A stretch of 64,000 nucleotides of DNA. Source: Streptomyces sulfonofaciens. Its GTDB lineage: Bacteria; Actinomycetota; Actinomycetes; Streptomycetales; Streptomycetaceae. The position numbers and the translations under genes were made by a program. Below the pieces are notes generated by a model that was not told the origin of the DNA, made no database searches, and was given only the letters and a program-made list of their open reading frames with translations. Numbering within the stretch: position 1 is the stretch's first letter; each line of letters begins with the position of its first letter. The stretch is from positions 310,001 to 374,000 of the forward strand of contig NZ_BNCD01000002.1 of the NCBI RefSeq assembly GCF_014656295.1, given 5' to 3'. Shown here piece after piece: positions 41,810 through 50,758 of the stretch.

Positions 41810-44229
41810 AGGAGCGTCAGGTCGTCGGTGCTGGGCTCGGCCATCTGGGCCACCCGGCCCGCGTGCTTCTCCACCATGGCCTCGAACGTCTGACGGGCCG
41901 TGCGGCCGTTGCCGAAGCCGGGGCCCTTGGGGAGTTCGGTGAAGTACTTGAGCAGGGCCTCGCCGGTGGCGGGACCGAGCCGGTACTCCTGCTCGTCCGC
42001 CTGCTGCTCCACGATCCTCAGCAGTTCGCCGGGGGTGTAGTCGCCGAAGGTGATGGTCCGGGAGAACCGGGACGCGACGCCCGGGTTGACGGAAAGGAAC
42101 CGCTCCATCTCCGCCGTGTAACCCGCGACGATCACCACGACGGCGTCCCGGTGGTCCTCCATCAGCTTCACGAGGGTGTCGATGGCCTCCCGCCCGAAGT
42201 CCCGCCCGGAGTCCTCGGGGGAGAGGGCGTACGCCTCGTCGATGAACAGCACACCCCCGCGGGCCCGCTCGAACGCCTCCTGGGTGCGGATGGCCGTGGA
42301 GCCGATGTGCTCGCCCACCAGGTCGACCCGGGAGACCTCCACCAGATGGCCCTTCTCCAGCACGGCGAGCGATGCCAGGATCTCGCCGTAGAGCCGGGCG
42401 ACGGTGGTCTTGCCGGTGCCCGGGGAGCCGGTGAAGACCAGGTGGCGGCGTACCGAAGCCGCCTTCAGGCCGGCCTGCTGCCTGCGCCGCCCCACCTCGA
42501 TCATGTCGGTGAGGGCCCGCACCTCGCGCTTGACGCTCTCCAGGCCCACCAGGGCGTCCAGCTCGCCCAGCACGTCCGTGGAATCGCGTACCGGCCGCTC
42601 GGCGACCGCGGGTGCGGCGGCACCGGGGGCCGGGGGCTGCTGCTCGGCGACGCGCTGGGCGGGAATCTGGCCGAGCAGCCCGGACGAGGACGCCGCCGTC
42701 TCCACGGCGGCCTCGGGTATCGCGGTCCTGGGGCCGGCGCTCTCGTCGCTGGTGCAGTCCTCGACGGTCGGGCCGCTGCCCGCCCCCTGGCCCGCCGGGG
42801 CGTCCGCGAACTCGTAACCGCCGCGTGTGCACCGCTCGGTGCGGCACTTGCGCAGCGTGGTGCGGCAGCCGTCGATGACGTGGAAGCCGTACCCGCCGCT
42901 GTCGGTGACACGGCAGTTCAGAAAGCTGCCGCGACCGCCGGCCGAGACGTAGCCGCCGGCCTCGGCGGGGGAGGTGATGGTGCAGCGCTCGACGGTCGGG
43001 TCGGCTCCCTTGGTGACGATCACACCGGTCTGGGTGGCGTCGATCGTGCATCCGGAGAGGGTGCCGCCGCTGCCGTGGTCGCGGAACCAGGCGCCCGTGG
43101 CGGCCTCCCGGATGCGGCAGTCGTCGAGCTGCGCGGTGGCGCCGTCGCTCACCGACACCGCGGTGTTGCGGACCTGGGAGAGGTCGCTGTCGACGACGTC
43201 GACCCTGGAGCCGCGGTCGAGCACGAACAGCGCGTCCGGCACGTCGTGCACCCGGCACGCGTCCAGCACGGCCGTGGCGCCGTCGCTGACCCACACCGCC
43301 GGGTAGTCGCCGGTGCTGTCGTGGATCTCGCACTGGTTGGCGTCGACACGGGTGCCCGGGTCCCACACGGACAGGCCGTTGCGGCCGAAGCGGCTGACCG
43401 TGGAGCGGGTCAGGGTGAGCACGGAGCGGGACCGCAGGTCCACCGCGTTCTCCGGGACGTCGTGGATACGGCAGTCGGCGAGGGTGAGCACCGCGTCGGT
43501 GTCGAGGGTCACGCCGTCGGCCGTGGTGCGGTGCACATCGCAGTCGGTGAGGTGCGCGCCGGCCCGGCCGGTGACCTGGACGCCGCTGCCCTTGACCTCG
43601 TACACCTCGCAGCCGACCGCCTCCAGGCCGGTGTGCTCGCCGGTCGCCGACAGGCCGGCGCCGGAGGTGTGGTGCACCCGGCAGCGCTCCAGGCGCGGAT
43701 GCGCCCCCGAACGCGCCGCCACGCCGGCCTGGCCGGCGGCGACCACCTCGCACTCCTCGAACAGGCCGCCCGCCTCGTCGAGCACGGCGATGCCGATGCC
43801 CGCCGGGTTGTCGACGGTGCACTTGCGGACGGTGGGGCGCGCCGTCCCGCCGCGCACCTCGATGCCCGTCGCGGAGCGGGTGACGATCCGCAGCGCGGAC
43901 AGGTCGGGGGTGCCGTCCTCGACGAGCAGCGCCGGGGCGGCGGCGTCCTGCCCCTCCACCTGGAGGTCCTGGACCACCGCGGAGGCGCGCACGGTGAGCG
44001 GCACGCCGTCCACGGGCGCGATGCGCACCGAGCCGGGAGAACCCTCGGGGCCGCGCAGCGTCACCGCCCGGTGCACCACAAGGTTCTCGCGGTAGGTACC
44101 GGGGGCGATGGTGAGGACGTCGCCGTCGACCGCGGCCTCCAGCGCGGCGGTGAGGGAGGCGTACTCGCCCGCGCGGCGCCGCCACCTCGATGTGCCGGTG
44201 TGCGTCACCTGGACCGTGCCCTGTGCCAT
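41779..44229 (-). CDS. right-handed beta-helix domain fused to CbxX/CfxQ-type AAA ATPase
   Basis: In this 816-residue fusion, residues about 20-490 are parallel beta-helix repeats of about 23 residues with recurring C-x-V/I and G-x-G-V turns (for example GIEVRGGTARPTVRKCTVDN, GVQVTGRAGAHLTDCDVHRT, VSVSDGATAQLDDCRIREAA). A Pro/Ala linker spans about 490-550. Residues 555-816 are an AAA+ module of the CbxX/EccA/SpoVK type: VGLESVKREVRAL, Walker A FTGSPGTGKTTVARLYG (about 600), Walker B GGVLFIDEAYAL (about 656), sensor region VIVAGYTAEMERFLSVNPGV and Arg finger SRFSRTI. It may remodel a carbohydrate-linked or secretion complex. The start ATG 44229 follows GGGGGACAG. Confidence 0.88.
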   Translation of the reverse strand: MAQGTVQVTHTGTSRWRRRAGEYASLTAALEAAVDGDVLTIAPGTYRENLVVHRAVTLRGPEGSPGSVRIAPVDGVPLTVRASAVVQDLQVEGQDAAAPALLVEDGTPDLSALRIVTRSATGIEVRGGTARPTVRKCTVDNPAGIGIAVLDEAGGLFEECEVVAAGQAGVAARSGAHPRLERCRVHHTSGAGLSATGEHTGLEAVGCEVYEVKGSGVQVTGRAGAHLTDCDVHRTTADGVTLDTDAVLTLADCRIHDVPENAVDLRSRSVLTLTRSTVSRFGRNGLSVWDPGTRVDANQCEIHDSTGDYPAVWVSDGATAVLDACRVHDVPDALFVLDRGSRVDVVDSDLSQVRNTAVSVSDGATAQLDDCRIREAATGAWFRDHGSGGTLSGCTIDATQTGVIVTKGADPTVERCTITSPAEAGGYVSAGGRGSFLNCRVTDSGGYGFHVIDGCRTTLRKCRTERCTRGGYEFADAPAGQGAGSGPTVEDCTSDESAGPRTAIPEAAVETAASSSGLLGQIPAQRVAEQQPPAPGAAAPAVAERPVRDSTDVLGELDALVGLESVKREVRALTDMIEVGRRRQQAGLKAASVRRHLVFTGSPGTGKTTVARLYGEILASLAVLEKGHLVEVSRVDLVGEHIGSTAIRTQEAFERARGGVLFIDEAYALSPEDSGRDFGREAIDTLVKLMEDHRDAVVVIVAGYTAEMERFLSVNPGVASRFSRTITFGDYTPGELLRIVEQQADEQEYRLGPATGEALLKYFTELPKGPGFGNGRTARQTFEAMVEKHAGRVAQMAEPSTDDLTLLYPEDLPELP

Positions 44230-44350
44230 GCGGTGTTCTGTCCCCCACCTCGTGGTTCGGTCGGCGAAGAGTGCCGGAAGAGTGCCGGGGAGCCGGCCGG
44301 CTCCACCGTAGCGTGTGCGGGGCGGGGGAGTTGACGCAAGGCGGGGGCTG

Positions 44351-44956
44351 TCAGCTACCGGTGCCCGTCCTGCCCCAGTCGGGACCGGCCTTCTCCCATG
44401 CCCGGTCCCAGCGTGCGTACCTGCGGCGCACGATACGCCAGAGGACCAGCCGGCGCCCCGCCTCGACCAGGGCGGCGAAGGCGGCGGCGGCCCCGCAGCC
44501 GGCCAGCGCGGCATGCGTGCTCGCGGCTATCGGGTCCAGCGGGCGGGCCATGAGCCGGCCGTGCCGGTCGGTCCACACCGGGAAGCGGTCGCCGACGCGG
44601 GGGCTCTTCAGGTCGGCGACGACGCCGCCGGTGTGCGGCCTGCCGTCGGGCGCACGCCAACTGGCGATCACCCGGCTGTGCGCATCCCGCGCGGACACCG
44701 TCTCCGGGTCGGTGTCCAGGGGCGGCCTGCGTACCGTGCGCACCACGGTGGCGGTCGTCGCGTGGCGCTCCCTGTGCTGCTGCTGTACCGATCGCAGCAG
44801 GGCCTGCTCGCTCAGCGTCCCGGTGACCACCCCGGCCAGCGGGGCGGCGGCCACGATCAGCACCGCTGCCGTCAGCGCCACCCAGGCTTCGAGGAGATCG
44901 GTCGCCCGGCGCAGCGGATTGTGCCGCCAACGCCAGAGCCCGGCGATCGCTCGCAC
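44351..44956 (-). CDS. Rv1733c-like two-helix membrane protein
   Basis: This 201-residue membrane protein resembles the actinobacterial Rv1733c family. It opens with a cytoplasmic WRWRHNPLRRATDLLEAWVA, then helix 1 (about residues 22-45: ALTAAVLIVAAAPLAGVVTG). An extracytoplasmic domain of about 100 residues follows (ATVVRTVRRPPLDTDPETVS, VGDRFPVWTDRHGRL), then helix 2 (about 148-170: AALAGCGAAAAFAALVEAGR) and an Arg-rich tail. Function is unknown. The start GTG 44956 is chosen because the family begins with xRAIxGLWRWRHNP; an upstream ATG at 45079 would add a His/Arg-rich stretch. Confidence 0.8.
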   Translation of the reverse strand: MRAIAGLWRWRHNPLRRATDLLEAWVALTAAVLIVAAAPLAGVVTGTLSEQALLRSVQQQHRERHATTATVVRTVRRPPLDTDPETVSARDAHSRVIASWRAPDGRPHTGGVVADLKSPRVGDRFPVWTDRHGRLMARPLDPIAASTHAALAGCGAAAAFAALVEAGRRLVLWRIVRRRYARWDRAWEKAGPDWGRTGTGS

Positions 44957-45197
44957 AGCCCTGCACCCCCTTCCGTGTCCGTCATGGCTTCGAACGGCAC
45001 GGTCCGCGCACGCATGGTGCGAAGAGAGGGCGACATCACGCCCCTCACCCACATTCTGCCGACTTCTCAGCCCAGTCATGTGAACGACCGTGCAGGGCCG
45101 CCGGGTTCCCGCGACGGGCGAGGCTATGCGGGGACCCCCGAGGGCCTGCGGAGTCGGACCCGTGGGCCGGTCAGGATGGCCTGATCTATGGCCGGTT

Positions 45198-46022
45198 CTA
45201 TGCCAGGACGGTCACCGGATCACCCAGCCGCAGGGTGCCGGTGCTCTCCGGGATCAGGTGGCGTCCGAAGACCAGTTGGTCGCCGAACCGGTGGTGGCGG
45301 GCCAGGGTGTGCAGCGGCTCCCTGCCGCGCCGGGCGGTGAGCTGGTCGGTGGTGGCGACGACGCAGCGGCCGCACCGTCTGGCGGCCCGGAAGACGACCT
45401 CGCCGATCGTGACGCGCCGCCATTCGTCCTCGGCCCACGGGGGCGCGTCCGCGACGACCGCGCTCGGACGGAAACGGCTCATGGGCAGGGGGCCCTCGGC
45501 GGCGTACGCGCCCTGCGCGATCAGGGTGTTGAGTGCGTCCAGCGAGGACAGGGAGGCGAGCAGGACCGGAAAGCCGTCGGCGAGCGCGACGGTCTCACCG
45601 GGGCGGGCGTACCGGGGGTCGACCGGGCGGGCCGTCGCCGGTCGCGCCAGGTGCACGAGGCGTACGTCCGCGTCCAGGTAGGCACTGAACCAGGCGTGCG
45701 CCTCCTCGTCGGCGAGCACCAGCTCGACCTCGTCCCCAAAGAGCCGCGCCATGACGGTGCGGTGGGCTTCGGGCACGCCGACGGTCAGTGGGTCCCGGCC
45801 CGGCCCCGACAGCCCGAGCCCCCCGCTGGGCAGCGGCTGTGCGGTGACGAGTGCCAGTCCGGGATGGGAACGTTGGGTGACGACCCTGCACGCGTCGTCG
45901 ATCAGCATCCAGCGCCGGTCCCCCGCAAGACCCCACGGCTCCACGACCGTCTCCGCGGGCGCATGTCCCCGGACGGCCTTGAGCGGATACACGTGCAGCG
46001 ACGCGAGCGCGGGATTCGACAT
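45198..46022 (-). CDS. MOSC domain protein (YcbX-like)
   Basis: This 274-residue protein has an N-terminal MOSC_N beta-barrel domain (LHVYPLKAVRGHAPAETVVE, PWGLAGDRRWMLID) and a C-terminal MOSC domain (FRPSAVVADAPPWAEDEWRR then RRCGRCVVATTDQ). The Cys of RCGRCVV is the expected molybdenum-cofactor ligand. Relatives such as YcbX and mARC reduce N-hydroxylated bases or transfer sulfur. No N-terminal ferredoxin is fused. The start ATG 46022 lacks a strong ribosome site; CAGGAT lies 6 nt upstream, so a leaderless transcript is possible. Confidence 0.88.
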   Translation of the reverse strand: MSNPALASLHVYPLKAVRGHAPAETVVEPWGLAGDRRWMLIDDACRVVTQRSHPGLALVTAQPLPSGGLGLSGPGRDPLTVGVPEAHRTVMARLFGDEVELVLADEEAHAWFSAYLDADVRLVHLARPATARPVDPRYARPGETVALADGFPVLLASLSSLDALNTLIAQGAYAAEGPLPMSRFRPSAVVADAPPWAEDEWRRVTIGEVVFRAARRCGRCVVATTDQLTARRGREPLHTLARHHRFGDQLVFGRHLIPESTGTLRLGDPVTVLA

Positions 46023-46076
46023 GGCGCCATCCTGCCAGTCGGCACCGGCACGGCGGCGGGCCGCGCTCACGGCCGC

Positions 46077-46559
46077 TCAGTAACCGCGGTACTGCCGGTT
46101 GTAGGGGTCCTCGTACCCGCCGGGTGCCGGGGCCGGGGCGGGCGCCGGGGGGCGCGGCGCGGCCGGTCGCACGGGAGCCGCGGGGCGCATGGCCTCGTAG
46201 CCGGTACCGGACGGCGCGGGGCGCTGCGGCTGCTGGTACCCGACCGGATAGCCGCGCGGCGGCGCGGGCTGCTGCTGTCCGTAGGGCGACGGCTGCTGCT
46301 GCATGGGCGCCTGCTGCGGAGCGGGCGCGTACCCGCCGTACTGCGGAGGTGCCGCGGCGGGCGTGGGCCCGGCGGGCAGGGCGGGAAGTGCCGAAGGGAG
46401 AGCGGGCAGATGGCTGCTGCTCTCGTAGGCGGCGGGAACGCGGATCGGAGCGATCTGCGGGGTGCCCCGCTCTGCGACCAGGGAGTCGTAGATCGGAGTG
46501 TCCGGGAAGGACGGCGCGGAGTAGTAACCGCCGCCATAAGAGGAGCGGGGGGAGGTCAT
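46077..46559 (-). CDS. proline/glutamine-rich protein (DUF6643-like)
   Basis: This 160-residue low-complexity protein begins with the conserved streptomycete motif MTSPRSSYGGGYYSAPSFPD followed by TPIYDSLVAERGTPQIAPIRVPAAYE. The rest is Pro/Gln/Ala/Tyr-rich (PQQAPMQQQPSPYGQQQPAP) and ends in GGYEDPYNRQYRGY. It has no membrane segment, signal peptide or enzyme motif, so a disordered, possibly scaffold-like role is a guess. TAACTT lies 7 nt upstream of ATG 46559 on the minus strand, suggesting a leaderless mRNA. It is divergent from the TerD gene. The family name is from memory. Confidence 0.75.
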   Translation of the reverse strand: MTSPRSSYGGGYYSAPSFPDTPIYDSLVAERGTPQIAPIRVPAAYESSSHLPALPSALPALPAGPTPAAAPPQYGGYAPAPQQAPMQQQPSPYGQQQPAPPRGYPVGYQQPQRPAPSGTGYEAMRPAAPVRPAAPRPPAPAPAPAPGGYEDPYNRQYRGY

Positions 46560-46850
46560 GCCACATAAGTTAAGCCCACGATGTGCTGGTTGGGGAGTCG
46601 GATAAGAAGGTTGTTTTCAGAGCTGGGGGCGGCTGTGGATCCCCAATGCGAGCGAACGTGGGGAAAACGGTCGCCGGACCACGTAGGGATCGGGTAAAGA
46701 CCAAGCTCCTGAAGGGTTACCCGGCGGTCGCCAAGGCGGTCCGTGACACCGTGCCGGGCCGGTTGAGGCAGGCTGGAACCGGGTGGCCGGCCGGGAAATC
46801 GGGAGAATGGACGAACGGGGCGGTCGTGGCACTGTGCATTGGGGGCGGAC

Positions 46851-48149
46851 ATGTCAATGAGTAAGGGTTCGAATGTCCCGGTGGGGTCGCCTGCCGTGCG
46901 TGTCGAATTGGGCCGGCGTTCGGGTCCCCGAGTGCCCGACGTGGACGCCTCGGCGCTCCTGCTGGCCTCTGGGAGGGTCCGCTCGGACGACGACTTCGTG
47001 TTCTACAACCAGCCGCGGCACCCCTCCGGTGCCGTCTGGCACGAGGGCAGGCGGACCGCCGGCGACCAGGTCACCGATGTGCTCGGCATCGACCTCGCGC
47101 GCGTGGAGCCCGCGGTGGAACGGGTGGTGCTGGCCGCCTCCGCGGACGGCGGCACGTTCGGGAGCGTTCCCGGCCTCTTCGTCCGGTTGCTCGACGCGGC
47201 CGACGGCACCGAGCTGGCCCGCTTCGACAGCACGGACGCCACCGTGGAGACGGCCTTCCTGCTCGGCGAGCTGTACCGCAGGCAGGGGGCCTGGAAGTTC
47301 CGTGCCGTCGGACAGGGCTACGGCAGCGGGCTCGCGGGCCTGGCCGCGGACTTCGGGATCACCGTCGACGAGCCGGGGCCGGCGGCTGCACCGGCCACCG
47401 GCCCGGGCGCGGGCGCCGCGCCCGCGCCGTCGGCGGTCCCGCAGCCCGCCGCACCCGCGCCCGTTGCCGGCCCCCCGGTGCCCGCGGATCCGCCGCCCGC
47501 CGCACCGCGCGTGCGGCTCGGCAAGGTGACGCTCACCAAGCAGGCGCCCTCGGTCTCGCTCACCAAGCAGGGCGGCACCTCGGGCGTCCTGCGGGTGAAC
47601 CTCAACTGGCAGGTGCAGAGCCCCGGCGGGGGCCTGACCGGCAGGTTCCGCAAGGCGCCCGCCGTGCCCGAGGCCCTCGACCTCGACCTGTGCGCGCTCT
47701 ACGAACTCGCCGACGGCCGCAAGGGCGCGGTCCAGGCACTCGGCAACGCCTTCGGCGCGCTGGACCGACCGCCCTACATCCACCTCGACGGGGACGACCG
47801 CACCGGTGCGAGCGAGAGCGGCGAGAACCTCACCCTCAACCTCGACCACCGCGCCGCCTTCCGCCGCATCGTGGTCTTCGTGACGATCTACGAGGGCGCC
47901 CGTTCGTTCGCCGGCCTGCACGCGACGGTCACGCTCCGCCCCGAGCACGGGGCGCCGGTGGAGTTCTCCCTGGACGAGTGCACCGTGCCGTCGACGGTCT
48001 GCGCGCTGGCACTGATCACCGGGGACGGCCGGGACCTGGTGGTCCACCGTGAGGCCCGCTACCTGGTGCCGGAGTACGGCGTGAGCCCGCAGCGCACCGT
48101 CGACCGCGCCTACGGCTGGAACATGGACTGGTCGCCCGGCAGGAAGTGA
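46851..48149 (+). CDS. TerD-family protein with two TerD-like domains
   Basis: This 432-residue cytoplasmic protein has two calcium-binding TerD-type beta-sandwich domains. Domain 1 (about residues 1-175) has MSKGSNVPV and [20 protein letters not shown] (an acidic Ca-type motif), then [21 protein letters not shown] Pro/Ala linker covers about 176-225. Domain 2 (about 226-432) begins [20 protein letters not shown] and has [18 protein letters not shown] and [20 protein letters not shown]. TerD proteins are linked to tellurite/stress response and to streptomycete differentiation. The start is ATG 46851, with ATG 46857 as alternative. Confidence 0.88.
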   Translation: MSMSKGSNVPVGSPAVRVELGRRSGPRVPDVDASALLLASGRVRSDDDFVFYNQPRHPSGAVWHEGRRTAGDQVTDVLGIDLARVEPAVERVVLAASADGGTFGSVPGLFVRLLDAADGTELARFDSTDATVETAFLLGELYRRQGAWKFRAVGQGYGSGLAGLAADFGITVDEPGPAAAPATGPGAGAAPAPSAVPQPAAPAPVAGPPVPADPPPAAPRVRLGKVTLTKQAPSVSLTKQGGTSGVLRVNLNWQVQSPGGGLTGRFRKAPAVPEALDLDLCALYELADGRKGAVQALGNAFGALDRPPYIHLDGDDRTGASESGENLTLNLDHRAAFRRIVVFVTIYEGARSFAGLHATVTLRPEHGAPVEFSLDECTVPSTVCALALITGDGRDLVVHREARYLVPEYGVSPQRTVDRAYGWNMDWSPGRK

Positions 48150-48311
48150 CCCGCACAGGTGCCGCCGCGCGCACGGGTGCCCCGGGCCGCCGCAGACGCG
48201 GGGCCGCGCCGCACGCGTGCGCGGATCCCGCTGGCAGCGCCGCACTCCGTGCGCGGGTCCGCCGCGTCGCGCACCGGGTGCACCCCTGCCGTACCGGGCC
48301 CCCGCCCCTGC

Positions 48312-49496
48312 TCAGGGCTGCTCGGGCGCGGCCTCCGCGGAAGCCTGCGGCCGGTCGTACGTACGGCCCTTCCACGCCGCCCCGCGCCCCCGGTAGTGCT
48401 GCACCGCGGAGTCCACCGTCATCAGCAGGTACAGGAAGGCGGTGAGCGGCAGCAGCGGGGCGAGCCACCACGGCTGGCCGTAGTAGCGCAGCATGGGCAG
48501 GTACGTCGCCGCCATCACCAGCCAGGCCAGGCCCGCGGCCACCGCCGTGCCCGTGCTGCCAGCGGCCGCCCCCGTGAACAGCCCCACCGGCGGCACGAGG
48601 TACACCAGCGCGAGACCGAGCACGGTGCCCGCGAGGACGAGCGGGTTGTGCCGCAACTGCGCATAGGCGCTGCGCGAGACCATGCGCCACAGGTCGTACA
48701 GACGCGGATAGGGGCGCACGCTGTCGACCCGCTCGGCGAGCCCCAGCCAGATGCGGCCGCCGGTGCGCTTGACCGCCTTCGCCAGCGACACGTCGTCGAT
48801 CACGGCCTGCCGGATGGCGTCCGGCACCCGGGCGCGGTCGGCCGCCTCGGTGCGCAGCAGGACGCACCCGCCCGCCGCGGCCGCCGTGCGCGAACGCCCG
48901 CCGATCCACCGGAACGGGTAGAGCTGCGCGAAGAAGTACACGAACGCCGGCACCACCAGCCGCTCCCAGACGCTCTCCACGCTCAGTCGCGCCATCTGGG
49001 ACACCAGGTCGAAGCCGCCCGTCTCGGCCGCGGCCACCAACTCCCGCAGGCTGGACGGCGCATGGGCGATGTCCGCGTCGGTGAGCAGCAGGTACCGCGG
49101 GCCACGCGCGCGTGCCAGGCCGATGCCGTGCCGTACCGCCCAGAGCTTGCCCGTCCAGCCCGCGGGCGGCTCGCCCGGCGAGGAGACGGTGAGCGGCAGC
49201 CCGCCGTGCCGCTCGGCCAGCGTCCTGGCCAGCTCGCCGGTGCCGTCCGAGCTGCCGTCGTCGACGAGGAAGACCTCGGCCCGGCCGGGATAGTCCTGGG
49301 CGAGCAGCGACGGCAGACTGCGCGGCAGCACCTGTGCCTCGTCCCGGGCCGGCACCACCACGCACACCGGCGGCCACTCGCGCGGCACGCGCCGCGGCGG
49401 CAGGCGCACGTCGGTGCGCCAGAAGAACCCCTGGCCGAGCAGCAGCCACAGCCACGCGAGAAGTGATACGAGGGCGATCCCCATCATGGCGCTCAC
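48312..49496 (-). CDS. GT2 glycosyltransferase, HpnB-like
   Basis: This 394-residue membrane-anchored family 2 glycosyltransferase has an N-terminal helix (GIALVSLLAWLWLLLGQGFF, about residues 6-25). The catalytic domain has CVVVPARDEAQVLPRSLPSL, VFLVDDGSSDGTGELA, PPAGWTGKLWAVRHGI and LLLTDADIAHAP (D-x-D-type). Three to four C-terminal helices follow from about residue 260. The W-T-G-K-x-W-A signature is shared with hopanoid-associated HpnB and carotenoid glycosyltransferases. Acceptor and sugar are unknown; no hopanoid gene is in the window. The start GTG 49496 is uncertain; ATG 49487 and 49484 are alternatives. Confidence 0.85.
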   Translation of the reverse strand: MSAMMGIALVSLLAWLWLLLGQGFFWRTDVRLPPRRVPREWPPVCVVVPARDEAQVLPRSLPSLLAQDYPGRAEVFLVDDGSSDGTGELARTLAERHGGLPLTVSSPGEPPAGWTGKLWAVRHGIGLARARGPRYLLLTDADIAHAPSSLRELVAAAETGGFDLVSQMARLSVESVWERLVVPAFVYFFAQLYPFRWIGGRSRTAAAAGGCVLLRTEAADRARVPDAIRQAVIDDVSLAKAVKRTGGRIWLGLAERVDSVRPYPRLYDLWRMVSRSAYAQLRHNPLVLAGTVLGLALVYLVPPVGLFTGAAAGSTGTAVAAGLAWLVMAATYLPMLRYYGQPWWLAPLLPLTAFLYLLMTVDSAVQHYRGRGAAWKGRTYDRPQASAEAAPEQP

Positions 49497-49894
49497 GGGC
49501 CGCAGTCTGCCCCACGCGCCCCGGCCGGCCCAGCCCGCCCCGCCGCTCGCCGCCCGCCCGGCACCCGCCCCGCCGCTCGCCGCCCGCCCGGCACCCGCCC
49601 CGTCCCACCGCCCGACATCCCGTGCCCGTCCTCCGCGCACCCCGCTCGCCTCCGGTGGCCCGTCGCCCCTGAGCCCGCGGCCGCCGCGCTGGAGGCGCGG
49701 CCACCGCCGGGGCCGCCATGCCCCGCGCCCCACGGGCCCGCGCTCCCGGTCGATCGGCGGTCCCGGTCGCGCCGCCCGTACGCCCGCAACCGCCCCGTAC
49801 GCCCGCACGCCCCGCCGCGCGCCCCTGTGCTTCCGAGCGCCCGCCGTCCGGGCTCGGCCCGGCCCGCGGGAGCCGGATCGTCTAAAGTGGCCGG
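49497..49894. other. 398-bp divergent spacer with 30-bp duplication
   Basis: It lies between the glycosyltransferase (minus) and the racemase (plus). It contains an exact 30-bp tandem duplication at 49541-49600. The racemase end has TAAAGT (49883-49888) 6 nt before its GTG, a leaderless-type -10. Confidence 0.65.
49541..49600 (+). repeat. 30-bp exact tandem duplication
   Basis: Two identical 30-bp units (49541-49570 and 49571-49600), each beginning CGCCGCTCGCCGCCCGCCCG, lie in non-coding sequence upstream of the glycosyltransferase. Confidence 0.92.
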
Positions 49895-50689
49895 GTGAAG
49901 ATCGCGCTCGTCGACTCCGGACTCGGACTGCTTCCCGCCGCGGCCGCAGTGCGGCGCCTGCGGCCGGACGCCGACCTCGTCCTGTCCTGCGACCCGGACG
50001 GCATGCCCTGGGGGCCGCGCGCCGGCCACGACGTCGCGGCACACGCCGTGGCCGCCGCCGAGGCGGCCGCCGCACACGCGCCCGACGTGCTGATCGTCGC
50101 CTGCAACACCGCCTCCGTCCACGCCCTGCCCGCGCTGCGCGCGCTCCTCGAACCGGCGCTCCCGGTGGTCGGCACGGTTCCGGCCATCAAGCCGGCCGCG
50201 GCGGGCGGCGGCCCGGTCGCCATCTGGGCGACCCCCGCCACCACGGGCAGCGTCTACCAGCGCGCCCTGATCGCGGACTTCGCGGCCGGCGTCGGCGTCG
50301 CCGAAGTGCCGTGCCCCGGACTCGCGGACGCGGTCCAGTACGCCGACGGGCCCGCCGTCGCCGCGGCCGTCGCCGCCGCGGCGGAGCGCACCCCCGCGGA
50401 CACCCGGGCCGTCGTGCTCGGCTGTACGCACTACGAACTCGTCGGGGAGCGCATCCGTGCCGCCGTCCAGCGGCGCGGCGCCCCGCCCCTCGTCCTGCAC
50501 GGCTCGGCCGGTGCCGTCGCCGCCCAGGCCCTGCGCAGGATCGGCGCCGCGCCCCGCACGCCCGGCGAGGCGGCGGCCGAGCCCGGTGGCCTCACCGTCC
50601 TGTTGAGCGGCCGGGAGGCGGCGCTGCCCGACGAGGCGCTGGCGTATCCGGAAGGCAGGCAACTGGCCGCCGTCGGCGCGGTGCGCTGA
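49895..50689 (+). CDS. Asp/Glu racemase-family protein (glutamate racemase-like)
   Basis: This 264-residue cofactor-independent racemase of the MurI/aspartate racemase family interconverts L- and D-glutamate or a related amino acid by a two-cysteine mechanism. Both catalytic Cys regions are present: LIVACNTASVHA (about residue 70) and VVLGCTHYELVGERI (about 176). The N-terminal IALVDSGLGLLPAA corresponds to the DSGxGG substrate loop, with a Leu replacing the usual second Gly, so it is probably an accessory MurI-like protein rather than the essential enzyme. The start GTG 49895 has no ribosome site; TAAAGT 6 nt upstream suggests a leaderless mRNA. Confidence 0.8.
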   Translation: MKIALVDSGLGLLPAAAAVRRLRPDADLVLSCDPDGMPWGPRAGHDVAAHAVAAAEAAAAHAPDVLIVACNTASVHALPALRALLEPALPVVGTVPAIKPAAAGGGPVAIWATPATTGSVYQRALIADFAAGVGVAEVPCPGLADAVQYADGPAVAAAVAAAAERTPADTRAVVLGCTHYELVGERIRAAVQRRGAPPLVLHGSAGAVAAQALRRIGAAPRTPGEAAAEPGGLTVLLSGREAALPDEALAYPEGRQLAAVGAVR

Positions 50690-50758
50690 GCGCCGCCGCC
50701 GGGTGACCCCGGCCCCGATCCGCTGCCGGCGATGCCGATCCTGGGTACCCTCAGTGGC

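Noticed and set aside
39275..44334. Two very long open frames (over 1500 codons) running through this region on both strands
   Set aside because: They run opposite or out of frame to the hydrolase and beta-helix/AAA genes, are Arg/Pro/Gly/Ala-rich with no domain, and reflect GC-rich third positions.
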